A stretch of DNA of 64,000 nt, from positions 124,001 to 188,000 of the forward strand of contig JADNRY010000068.1 of the NCBI GenBank assembly GCA_015501585.1, given 5' to 3'. The translations under genes and the position numbers were made by a program. Source of the stretch: Rhodocollybia butyracea (Eukaryota > Basidiomycota > Agaricomycetes > Agaricales > Omphalotaceae). The notes beneath the pieces were generated by a model. That model did no database searches. It was given only the letters and a program-made list of their open reading frames with translations, and was not told the origin of the DNA. This document shows positions 33,674 to 44,107 of the stretch, piece after piece (within the stretch, counting starts at the first letter, position 1; each line of letters begins with the position of its first letter).

Positions 33674-35480
33674 TTAATACGAGTAGATCACTCTTGTGAA
33701 TGGATAAACCTCTGCCTTCACTTCCTCTGACTCTGCGGCCCACAGGCGTTTTGTAACATCATTAGCAATGTTGATCATCGCGGGTTTTTTTTGTCCCGCC
33801 TCCTTTGCAGCCTTCACCTGACAGGCGATCTCCTCCATATATATGGGTTTGATTTTGGCTGTCCAGTACAGAGACAAGTAGAACTGCATCTCTTGAGGTC
33901 GCCAAGGGGCGCTAGGCAGTACCTCTGCAACATGCTCAAACAGGGAATAGAGAATATTTTCTTCGCCCTTGGATGCATTTCAGTTGTGGCTATTGAACCA
34001 ACCTCCAACCTTCTGCACAGATAAAGGTCAGGAAACGTATGGAAAGGTAAAAACAAACTAGAACATGTACCTGTCAAAGCTTTTTGAAACATACTTGAAA
34101 CTGTTTCAGCTCTTCCTCAGTCTTCTTGTCTATATCAAGTCCAGAGCCTTGTTGTCTGAGTCCTCCATGTCTTCTTTGACATCCCCCGTCTCTGCCTGGT
34201 CACCGAATTTGGCGTAAAGCCTCTTAGTCATGAGAGTGTAAAATTTGGAGACCTTTCCTCCCTCTCGTGCAACCTTCCATTCTGTGAAGTGGTTCTCCAA
34301 GTAGATGAGCTTGTTTCCAATCACCCATCCTGGTCATCCTTGGGGATTACCAGTTCTTCCTTTGGGCATCATGAAAATTTGTGAAATGTGTATGGTTACA
34401 GGCAGAGAAACACTTACACCTTGTCGTGTGTCAGGGCATGAATTTCCAATTTCAGGAGCTACGACTTACATGCCAACTGAAGGCTTCATCCCTGAGTAGC
34501 CAGGATGGTGCAGCCTGTAATCGCAACTCAACCCCCACGTTCCTTTTGTTGTGTGTCAGCGGCGTGAATCTCCGATTCCAGGAGCTGAAACTTACAGGCC
34601 AGCTCAAGCAGAGCTATATGGCACAAACTACTCTGGGCGACCACTACCAGCCGCAAAATCAAAGGCATCAGTGAGAGACGGGGTGATTTGAACTGAGTGT
34701 AGTGTTCCCTCAGCACGGTGCTTCCAAACTGCTTTCTTGGCACGCTTTCTAAGAGAGCCGTTAGGTTATTATTGAACATAGATTTTTGTACAAACCTATC
34801 AACGTAGACTGTTGCACCAAGTGAACCTAGCTCCTTCACCGCATAAACTGGAGATTTCTTGTTCTGGGATGAAGATGTCAAGAGCGAATCCAGACTATCC
34901 ATGGTAAGCATAAGCGATGTTTTGAATTCTGATTCCAGGGTGCTGGGCATATAGCTTCTGACCCGAGAAGGCAGTTGAGAGATTGAAGGCGATGACTCAG
35001 AAGACATAACAACAACCCTTTGGCCTTGTGGCGGCGTGCTTGGAGGAGTAAGGAAGGGTAAGGAAGGGCTTTGTGTTGAAGCCATTGACAGGCCAGCACC
35101 GGTCAGAGAAGCTGGGAATAATGTCACTGCATGCTGTGCTGGATATCCCTCTGGGTGTCGAGCAAGAAACATTTGAAGCGCTAAATGCCATCCCTTGGCA
35201 TTCTTGAAGCCACTGCCAGATACACTGGTAATGCTGGGGTGGGCTTCAGACCTTTCGATGACCTGTTAGTTTGGAAAAGAGAAAAAAAGAAGGACTGACC
35301 AATGATCAAATATCCCTATTTGAAGACCTTGCCACACCACAGTAAACTTCCAGTCTTCCCTGCCATGGTTTCGAGCCTTTCCATAATATGGAATTTTTCG
35401 CGCATCAGTCAGTACAATGGCACCATCACTAGTTTCGTCAAGATCATCCAGCTGGAGCCAGTAGATGTTGCTCTCTCGGC
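33674..35480 (-). CDS. Unknown multi-exon gene with an RNase H1 N-terminal-like segment
   Basis: Minus-strand frames in order: WLQLDDLDETSDGAIVLTDA and WKFTVVWQGLQIGIFDHW (35.48-35.28 kb), an intron-like gap ending AACAG, SVSGSGFKNAKGWHLALQMF (about 35.2 kb), a Ser/Pro-rich linker, VYAVKELGSLGATVYVDRFV (34.8 kb), then WKVAREGGKVSKFYTLMTKR (34.25 kb) and CQVKAAKEAGQKKPAMINIA (33.8 kb). The segment with WQGLQIGIFDHW and SGSGFKNAKGW resembles the hybrid-binding fold of RNase H1 N termini. The last two pieces may belong to the next gene downstream. The protein is unknown; exon borders are not settled. Confidence 0.4.
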
Positions 35481-35485
35481 CTCTC

Positions 35486-35738
35486 TATAACGCACCCTAT
35501 GGGCAAAGTCCTTAAGAACACTGGTGAACACGACAAATAGGATACTATTGTGTGTACGACGGTGTAAAAGACTAACTAGACTCTTAAGTAATCGTACGAT
35601 ACTTATAGTAACGGATTTATTATATAATTAATAATAAATAGAATGATAAGATAGACCGTTTGGTCTATCGGCGGTGTCTAGGATGACCGTATCGCCGGAT
35701 ACGGTCAGTGGTGATTATGGAGAGGCGGAGGCGTTACA
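35486..35738 (-). repeat. Solo Gypsy LTR with 5-bp target-site duplication
   Basis: The 253-bp unit reads on the minus strand from TGTAACGC to GCGTTATA, short inverted termini. CTCTC flanks both sides (35,481-35,485 and 35,739-35,743). It aligns along its length to the LTR at 56,073-56,328 (for example TATTGTGTAC and TTATAGTAA blocks). It sits between genes of the composite element, so it is younger than that element. Confidence 0.85.
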
Positions 35739-35959
35739 CTCTCATACTTTAGGCAATGAAGAACGTTAAGAGAAACAAACCCACACACACAAAATTGTCT
35801 TCTCCCATGACCACCATTCCGAAGCAGGCGTTTGGATGACATATCCGTAAGTAATAGCATCACGGGAGGCTTAAACAATAGGGGACAGTGTAGTAACAAG
35901 CCCTTCACATATCAAATACCATTAAGAGAAGTTAGAACATTGTATGAAAGCCATTGTAT

Positions 35960-37190
35960 GAAATCTTTCTTTGACAGACACCTTTGAGGCGGTCTTCAAT
36001 GACCTACAATAAAATATGTAAGAAATTGGCCAGACAAGTTACCTTCACATACCGCCTAATTCACTCCCTCTGAGCTAGTAATACCAGGTGGCGTATCCTG
36101 TACAACTTTTACTGGCGCCGATGTTTCTTGTTTATCTGTGACTGCAGACTTGGAGGACCTGCAATTCAATATGTAAGAAACGTAGCAGGAAGAAAGTTAC
36201 CTTAACATACCGCCGAATTTGCTCCTTCTGAGCCAGTAATACCGGGTGGCGTATCCTGTACAGCTCTTGCCGGCGCCGGTTTTTCTCAATTTTTTGTAGT
36301 TGTTGCTCTTTTGATAAGCTACTGAATTGTTCTTGCTCACTGTAAGTGACCTGGTCAGTTATACGATAAGATGTACAAGAAAAAATAGAACAGACCGAGC
36401 ATACTGAAGCCTTGCTTGCTCCAATTTCAAATCTTTTTTCCTATTTAAGTATCAGAGGTAGCATGCAATATTCGAGTGTTATAATGCACACCTTAGGTAT
36501 AGCTCATGGTCAGTCTGCTGCTTCCGTTTTAGGCGGTAAATTCTACGTCTGTACTTGATGCAATCTTGAATCTCATCCTCTTCAATCCCTATGTGACACA
36601 GGTGGATTTCCTCAAGAATTCCTTGCAGCTCAAGTTTAGTGAGAAATGGCACATCGGAATCATAATCTACAGTTGAGTGGTTCACAGTTAGTCCCTGAGC
36701 TGAAGAGACGTGACAGTATTGTTTGAGCTTACTGCACATGAGAGAATGAAGGTAAGAGACCGAACAAGCCAACATGAAGCGCCAATGTGAAAGATTGCCA
36801 TTTTGAGAGTAGCGCCGAGGTGAAATGTTGCCATTTTGGTGAAAGATTGCCATGCTCAATGATTAAAAAATCCATTATTGGACAATTGGGATGGTATTCA
36901 TGCTAACAAGAGAGGATAAATATAATCAAGTGATACAAGAATATACTAAGAGCATCGAAAATAACTACAGTCTCACAGCTCTGTTAGTAATCCATGTGCG
37001 CGTTGTCCCAATGTTGTACCTACAGTAGATAAGCAGTAGGGGTGAAATCCCACTCCAAGATATTTTTCAAGATCTGGGATCAACATCTCGAAGTCAGCCT
37101 TCACTAGTATTCTTACTTTCCACTCAAAGTCACAGTCAACAAAGAAGGGCAGAACAGCTGCATCCAAAAGCATAGCTACAATAAAAGTTA
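35960..37190 (-). CDS. Unknown multi-exon gene next to the TET/JBP pseudogene
   Basis: Minus-strand pieces: MLLDAAVLPFFVDCDFEW and DLEKYLGVGFHPYCL (37.17-37.0 kb), FLTKLELQGILEEIHLCHIG with CIKYRRRIYRLKRKQ (36.65-36.48 kb), and SSLSKEQQLQKIEKNRRRQE (36.35-36.2 kb), separated by short GT-AG-like gaps. The C-terminal parts are highly charged and likely helical. No known domain was recognised. It may be additional cargo of the KDZ element. Confidence 0.35.
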
Positions 37191-37215
37191 TGATACAAGA
37201 TTATGATGAGGCTTT

Positions 37216-38740
37216 TTAACCTCGACAAATGCGCTTCTTGGGAATATGAGCAACCTCCTCCTCACTGAGGTTGTCGATACCAGCCTCTGTCCTCTTCCGG
37301 CCTTGCCAATCCCCGGACACGAAGTCACTCCAGTGAGTGAACTTCCCTAAGTTTAACTTCCATCGGTGTGTTTGATCCTGTTCCCGTTTCTCTTTCTCCT
37401 CCCTGGAAGCCCTGGAAGACCAGGTTTTGTCGGAACACCAGCCGTTGTACCTCCAGCGGAAAAGTCCCCGGCAGAATATTGGATGAGGGAGTAGTGGGTT
37501 TTGTGGGGAGATATAGGTATGTTGGAATGCATAATGAGCACAGAGGGGAAAAGGATCATGGTGCCTGGAGGGAATCAGATGGCCAGTTTGAGGTTCCAGA
37601 GAACGAGATGGCCTCCCTTGTCCGGGTTGTATTAACCTGCAGCGGTGTCAGTGCACCACCCGTGAGCAGTGTTGCCGGCATCAAGATGAGGAGGAGTGCA
37701 GGTTTGTGGCCCAAAGTTGACAGTGGTGGCGGCGAAAACGGTGTGAGGAGAAGTAGGGTGGAGACGAGAGTCATGCGCAAGGTATTTGCTGAGGGTATCT
37801 TTGTATTTGGTAAATGTTTTGTGTCCGAACGCATTAAAGAGAGCTAGGTACGGAGTTAGTAGAGAGTGACGCAGGTAAAAAAAAACACAATGCACAGTTC
37901 GAAAGTCCCGCTACCCTTTGCAGGTCCACGTCATCCATAAGCTTCCTCATCTCCTCCAGGTTAGCAATGCCCGCAATCTTTCCAGGAACTTGGCGTCCTC
38001 TGCCATATGCAATCCCAGTAGCACGAGCAGTAAAGGTGCCCCAAGGGTGACAGGTTTCCTTGGTAGTGAACGTACTTTGCTCACTACATTTCCTGATCGC
38101 CACGTTCAGTCGTCGGACAAGAGCCTGCCATTCTGCACCTTGGGAACCAGGCGGAACGCCTCCAAGGACGGCAATGATACAATCAGAGCGGTCGACAAGG
38201 ACGATACAGGTCTTGCCATCCCATGCAAGAAGTTTAAGACCGTTTGTGCTTGTAAGCACGGCAAGATTACGCCATACTCATTGAAGCCCCGCAGGAAGCT
38301 TTCCAGATGAACGGAATCCTGTCCAGCCGGTAGAAGAAATGGGGAGAGAGGAGGTGTCAAAAGTAACAAGGGAGGGTTGGGCACCTTGAGCATGCCTGAC
38401 TGCTCGCGGTTTGAGATTGTTAGTAGCTTTGCGCTGCTGAGCAGCCTGAGCACGTTTGGCGCGTTCCTGGACGCGTTTGGCGAGGTTTTCCTTCTGGGTT
38501 TTAGAAAGAGGAGGTGAGAGGTTGGAGCTTGCGAAGGGTTTAGACAAGGGAGAGAGAGATTTGGCGGTATGTGGTGGTACATGCAAAGAAGGAGGGAGAG
38601 CCGGACTAAATCGATCTCCTTCGCCCAGAAACTCTTCCTCAAGTTCCACATCTTCGTCGTCTACCGTTTCACCTGCGTCTTCAGCTTCTATATGAGCCCG
38701 GTGATCCTGCTGGAGCGCGTTTGCTAGGTCGAAATGGTCG
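37216..38740 (-). pseudogene. TET/JBP-like 2OG-Fe(II) dioxygenase, decayed full-length copy
   Basis: This gene would oxidise methylated bases in DNA. One minus-strand frame gives a basic N-terminal region (VQERAKRAQAAQQRKA, STGWTGF), then LKLLAWDGKTCIVLVD, GTFTARATGIAYGRGRQVPG and VDLQRVAGLSN. After a frame slip in a run of nine T (37,878-37,886) it continues with TTVNFGPQTC, the metal pair in PPHLDAGNT, NPDKGGHLVLWNLKLAI, FPPGTMILFPS, the distal histidine in IMHSNIPI and YSLIQYSAG, then shifts again to GLFRWRYNGWCSDKTW and a C-terminal KKRICRG. Stops at 38,278-38,280, 37,632-37,634 and 37,575-37,577 plus the two shifts make it inactive, although all metal ligands survive. It lies inside the composite element, divergent from the KDZ transposase. 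Confidence 0.85.
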
Positions 38741-39223
38741 ATTCAAATCTTGAACACTTTGAAAGGCGGGAGTTGGGAGCCTATTAGTTCTTTAGAAGTT
38801 TACAAAAGGCAAGGAGTAAGCAAACGGTAAACCTTATTCAATAGTTCATTAAAGATTCGAGAAATGGAAGGCACGAATGCATGAAAGCACAGCGAGACAT
38901 CTTGCTCTCTAGAGGGAGTAGATGCTCTGTGACTTTGTGTGACCCGTGATCCAACCAAAGAGCTTGGCGAATCTAGAAAAGAAAAGCATGAATAAGATTA
39001 ACGACTTACCGGACATGAGAATACACGTTTGATGTTGAGATAGTCGTGGTGGATGTTTGTTGAAAGTTGAGATCAACAAACAATAAGCACCTGTCCGGGC
39101 CCGGGTTTCCGCCTAGGCCCGTTTTTCACCGTTATCAATGATCGGTGCCTTGGCCATCAATCATTTGCTTGCTTCATTGTCTGTTTGTTACTTTCAAGAG
39201 TAGTTCTATTAATTACCTATGCT

Positions 39224-42200
39224 ATGAACACTGGACAAAACAAAAACAAGTTATTCAAATTGAGTCTGCATTCTAATGTCGCTACCACTATCAGTGCTTC
39301 GCAAGGTCGAGTTTCGCAACCTTCGCGATCCATTGCTGCTGATGTTGGACCTACTCTTCCTGAAGAAGATACAATAACATTCAATGCTGCCGCAGAAATT
39401 GAGAATTTCTCTCATATCTTGAACTCCACTTTACATGTTGCACAAGATGCACCTTTCGAAGATGCCACTACAAATTTCACTATTTGGCTGAAGCCAATCG
39501 GTCCTAAAACAGTACGTGTATTTTTCATTAGATATAAGGATTTATTTTAAATCAGTATATACTCCTTCATTCATCAGGAAAAGTGTTTTTAAAAAAACAC
39601 TTTTCCTGATGTTCCTGTACAAGATGAATATCTTGATGAGATGCTCTACGTTGAAGGGGGAGGGTTGAATGGGGACAGTTGTGCAGGCTGCAAGACACCA
39701 AATCCCATGTTTCGATGTGTGGATGAAGATTGTGTGGGGTTAGGGATGAGATGTGAGGAGTGTATAGTCAAATCGCACTGGTATCTGCCGTTCCATTGGA
39801 TTGAGGTGTGTTGGTACTTGTTGGTTGCCAATCATGACTGAAGACAATTATCAGGAGTGGGATGGTGAGATGTTTTGGACAAGGACCCTTCAAAGCTTGG
39901 GTCTCTGCATCCAGCTTGGCCATAAAGCTGGCTCAGCTTGCCTTTTCCCACAGCCAGCATATATTTATTTTGCTGTTCTGCACACCAATGGCATACATCA
40001 AGTGAATATTAATTTTTGTGGATGCCAGCCTAATCTCCAGTGCCGTACACAGCTGCTTCGGAGTCATTTGTGGCCAGGGACAGTGCTTTCTCCTCAATCA
40101 GCTTGTACTTTTATCTGTCTGTGGCAGTTCCATACCTTCAACTGTATTGCCAACATTCCAGCTTATGATTATTATAAAGGGTTAGAAACTATGACTGAGA
40201 ACCGTACACAAGAGAAGCCAGATGTGAGTGCCAAACTTGTATGGTAAAATATGCCTCACACAGTATGTTGGATATCAGCAGATATCAGTATCATTGTTAT
40301 GATTGATCAAGCTCATGGTTATCTCACACTCATTATTGACACGTACTTACACGTACTTATTTCCTATCACCCCCATTACCAGTATATAAGCAGTAGCTAG
40401 ATATACGCTACCTCATCTGATTGCCCCTCTCTCAGTGCTGTAGGGGGCAAACGGAATATATTGTGCTTTTTAGTCTATTCTGCCGTTGTGCTATATATTA
40501 TCCCGAGTGGTAATATCGTGTTCTATTTTATTATCCAACACAGTAATCATCCTCAAGGACCGATATCAAACACTCTTGCAATGTATGGTAGAATGGAGGC
40601 ATCTTAAAATGTAAAAGCGAGCAGGGCGGGGGCACGATCCTAGTGGTGTGGCGGGCACTAAACCTGGAGAATTAGCTGTAGAATGCCCAGCCTGTCCTCA
40701 TCCAGACCGAAACCTGCCTACAGACTGGCGTCGTTGGCCAACTGAGCTTCAGTATGTCTCCATCTAGCTTGCTCTAGTTGTATTAAATACTAACTGTGAA
40801 TATATTACAGATATCTGTTTCAAAAATTTGTTGCAATTGATGCCAATTTCCGACTTCGAAACAAACATGTTTCATCCCAGGCAAAGAATCCTACCTTGGG
40901 AGATGGGTTTGCATATTTTGTCCCATACAATGACTACATTGAATGGGTGAAGAGGTTCGTTGACCAAGCTGAGGTAAAGGGATTATTGTGATATGAAATA
41001 AATACTAACAATCTTCATAGATCAATTCTTGCTCTGGCTTTGCTGCAATATTTCTTGCCAACTTGAAAAATATCAAGGGCCTTTGAACAACTGGAGTAGG
41101 AGGTTGTTGCTGTGGACGGCATGGCTTTTGGCTCCCAAATGGAATGGGAGATCTTCAGAAAGGGGAACGGTGTGTATACATTACATATTCACTTTAGTAA
41201 TTTGAATATTCACCTATTGTATAGATATTGCAACATGGATTACATATTTGCTCAAGCTGTCAAAGGGCTTGATTGTATGATCATACTCTCATATGACATT
41301 GCATGCCAGTGGGGACGGAATTTCTGGGTACGCCTGGAGGAGCTCAAAGATAAGATTGATTTTCGTATCACAGAGGATAATCTTGTGTTTCTAATCCCGA
41401 AGTTCCATCTTCCAGCTCATCAGTTTAGCTGCCAAGTTCCATATTCCTTCCATTTCACTCTTGGTTGTGGTGAAACACATGGAGAGGTAATTGAAGGGAA
41501 CTGGGCAGTTACAAATAAGGCTGCCAGCCAGACTAAAGAAATGGGGCCTGGTAATCGTGCTGTTATGCTTGATAACATCTTTGGCCATCATAATTACCAT
41601 CTACTTCAAAACTTAGATAGGTTATGGGGACAACGACTTCTGACAGCACTTTGGCAGGCAAAAGAACAGAGTCAGGGATATGAAAGGTTCACTGAAGGGC
41701 TGGAAATCAATGTTGGGAAGGATGTACTCGAAGGATGGAAGACCCTGGTAGAAGACTGGGAAAAAGATCATGCAAAGCTATGTCCCTATGAGACTTTGAA
41801 TGAAGGTATGTACTGTTTAATATTGATTGAACTTGAGCTTGAGTAGGCATTACTTGACCCTCTTCTAGATAAAAATGCACTCAAGAAGGTGGAGATTCGG
41901 CTAGCCAATGAAGAGCATGAGGCAATGGTACGGGGTACCATGGTGCATAGCTCTAGCGTCACAGTGTTTCTGGTGCTAGGCATTGACATTGAAGAGCGGC
42001 AATGGCAGGTTGAAGTGGACCTGAAGATCAACTCACCCCTTACTCCAACACAAACACTTGCCATTCAGAGACAACGCTCAGTAATCTTGCGGCATATCCA
42101 GCAATTCCGTTAACTTCAAGTGACATTCATGCCCCGCTTGTGGGATTTCCTTACTGCTGCTCACCACCGTCATTTGGATGACCCAGACACTGATACACCC

Positions 42201-43218
42201 GAGAGAATTAAGCTCTTTATGCCATCAGAGCTTGAAAACTATGTTGCACGGAACACCGCATGTGCTGCAAAGATCTGGGAGCAGGAGGCAGAATTGCAAG
42301 AAGGTGAAGCTATAGATGCTCTCAATGCTGTGCAACAAGGGCTATGAGCACGGACACTTACCAATAATTTCAAGTTGAAGAATGTCACTGGTCAGAAACA
42401 CAATACTTGAGCTCAAGGGGTGCTACGACACATTGATCTGAATATCAACTCAAATAAGTTATGGTACAGGTATGCACGGAATGCACTATTTCGTTTGTGG
42501 GATCATGGAGATTGGGGAAAAACACTGCAGGTGCTGAAGGATGGAGATGTGCATGGGTTGAATGAGCGAGCATTGAATGCAGAGGAGCTAGCCCAAGAAG
42601 AATATCTTCAAGAGAGAGGTTTATTGAATGAGCTTCAGGCAGCTGGTATTGCTTCACCAGGGGTTGCTGTGATGACTGGGGATACGGCAAAACGCACTCT
42701 CTCCTGGATCTGGTATGACACATCAATTGATCCAGATGAGCCTGAATTTCAAGATGGTATGAAACATGTTTTGAACAAACTTTTTTTAATTGGATAATGA
42801 TTACTTTGATGGTATTCTAGCATTACGTGTTGAGTGGTGCAAAGCTTGTGCTCATTCACTTCGGTGGAAAGAAGAAGTACTACTTCTTTGTGAAGAACTT
42901 CGACGGATGAAGGAATTTTCACTATGGAAAGCAAGGTGGTGGAGAGGTCAAGTTGGACATCGGGAGGGACTATCCAAGGAGCTAGAGGAGGGAGTGATAG
43001 CATATGCATTACAACATGCAGTTTTTGAAGAGAAGCACGCCGAGCTGGTAAGTGCAAGATGAAATTATGTTGTGGAACATGCAAAGGGAGTGAGGCCAGA
43101 TATACCCAATCTTAAGGCACTGTTTGATAGTGTCTTGGATATAGGGCATAGCTATGCAGATGATGAGGATGAGTTTGGCATGGGGGGTGAAAGTGAAGAT
43201 AACATCATGAATGAGTAG
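39224..43218 (+). pseudogene. KDZ transposase with CxC2-type cysteine cluster, decayed
   Basis: Family architecture is kept in order. The first exon (start at 39,224) is followed by the CxC2 cluster (SCAGCKTPNPMFRC...CEEC...HW, 39.66-39.8 kb), then LQSLGLCIQLGHKAGSACLF and GIHQVNINFCGCQ. The KDZ core has FVAIDANFRLRNK, TGVGGCCCGRHGFWLPNGMG, DLQKGER, then across an intron (41,170-41,223) CNMDYIFAQAVKG, SYDIACQW, IPKFHLPAH, LGCGETHGEVIEGNW and MLDNIFGHHNYH. The C terminus has SWIWYD and LRVEWCKACAHSLRWKEEV. Further introns at 41,806-41,870 and 42,755-42,819 splice cleanly. Stops near 41,085, 42,111, 42,345, 42,407 and 43,061 (a tryptophan position) disable it. It sits at the right end of the 13-kb composite element. 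Confidence 0.85.
39577..39613. repeat. Tiny perfect palindrome sharing MITE ends
   Basis: ATCAGGAAAAGTGTTTTT is followed by its exact complement. The outer ATCAGGAAAAG equals the terminus of the 305-bp MITE at 47,242, so it could be a minimal end-to-end remnant of that family. It overlaps the first intron acceptor of the KDZ gene. Confidence 0.7.
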
Positions 43219-43261
43219 TCATGTTTCTTATTCAATCAATAGGCACTTGAATATCATCCAG

Positions 43262-43774
43262 TTAGTATGGTAATAGCACTCCCCCAAATACACAGGCCAA
43301 AATTAGTGCACAACCATCACATGGGATAATTTGATTCTCCCAAGCAGTCCAAGTACAATAATATCCTTCTCCCATCCAAATACGCAGGCCAATACATGGT
43401 ACGAAATCACAAATATTTTAATCCCCCCAGTAGTGGCAGTACTGTGGCAGTACTGTCCCAGTATGGTAATATCCTATTTCCACCCAAATACACAGGCCAA
43501 TATGCAGTACGCAATCACTAGGGGGGGGGGGGATATTTTAAATCCCCCAGTAGTGGCAGTACTGTCCCAGTATGGTAATATCCTATATCCTTTTTCCCAC
43601 AGAATACGCAATCATCACAGGGCATATTTTAATTCCCCCAGTAGTCCCAGTATGGTAATATCTCATACGCACTTAAATTTTGGCCCACTGTAACTTACTG
43701 GGTTTATTTAAATAATCCCCACAGTAACTACTGGGGGTATTTAAATAGTACAGCTGCATCGGGTGGCTGCATCG
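43262..43774 (-). repeat. Right inverted end of the composite element
   Basis: Mirror of the left-end repeat array: CCAGTATGGTAATATC occurs several times with GGCCAATATGCAGTACGCA and runs of G. The tip holds GCATATTTTAATTCCCCC, GGCCCACTGTAAC and CAGCTGCATCGGGTGGCTGC. Confidence 0.85.
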
Positions 43775-43959
43775 CCATTCAATTTCTTTTTATATTCAAT
43801 ATATTCATTTTTCTATACTGCATACCGTATGACTTACATAAGTAAGTCTTCTTTTATACTGGTACACTACATGCTATAAAGCTTGTCGTGTTCACTCGTG
43901 TAATTTAAGCAATGCCTTGTAGAGGCCTTACACTTTTTTGAACATCAAGTAGCGTTATA
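43775..43959 (+). repeat. Right piece of Gypsy LTR A
   Basis: AT-rich sequence ending GCGTTATA, the same terminus as the solo LTR at 35.5 kb. It is followed by a 148-bp leader and the gag start. With the 30,637-30,667 piece it would make an LTR of about 215 bp, close to the 253-256 bp of the other two. Confidence 0.5.
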
Positions 43960-44107
43960 TGCTTACCGTTGTTTAAAAGTAAAAGATACAGTACGCAGTA
44001 CAATATCAATCATATTCATCAAACATCCTCGCCATCAGCTTCTTTCAATCATTAAGAACTTCTTTTTAAGAAACTCACTTTCTTTCTAAGCCTTTAAAAA
44101 TGCTCAG

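Larger units (their letters stand above)
30668..43774. mobile_element. 13-kb composite KDZ element carrying a TET/JBP gene
   Basis: Inverted ends of roughly 500-600 bp bound this unit. The left end (GCTGCATCACCCGATGCAGC, then GTTACAGTGGGCC and AAGTGCGTATGGGATATTAC) is mirrored at the right (43,262-43,774), where about 55 extra bases intervene near the tip. Within lie a decayed KDZ transposase on the plus strand near the right end and several minus-strand genes including a decayed TET/JBP dioxygenase. Large KDZ elements with TET/JBP cargo are an established feature of basidiomycete genomes. Expected target-site duplications were not found. A solo LTR (35,486-35,738) inserted later. Confidence 0.7.
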
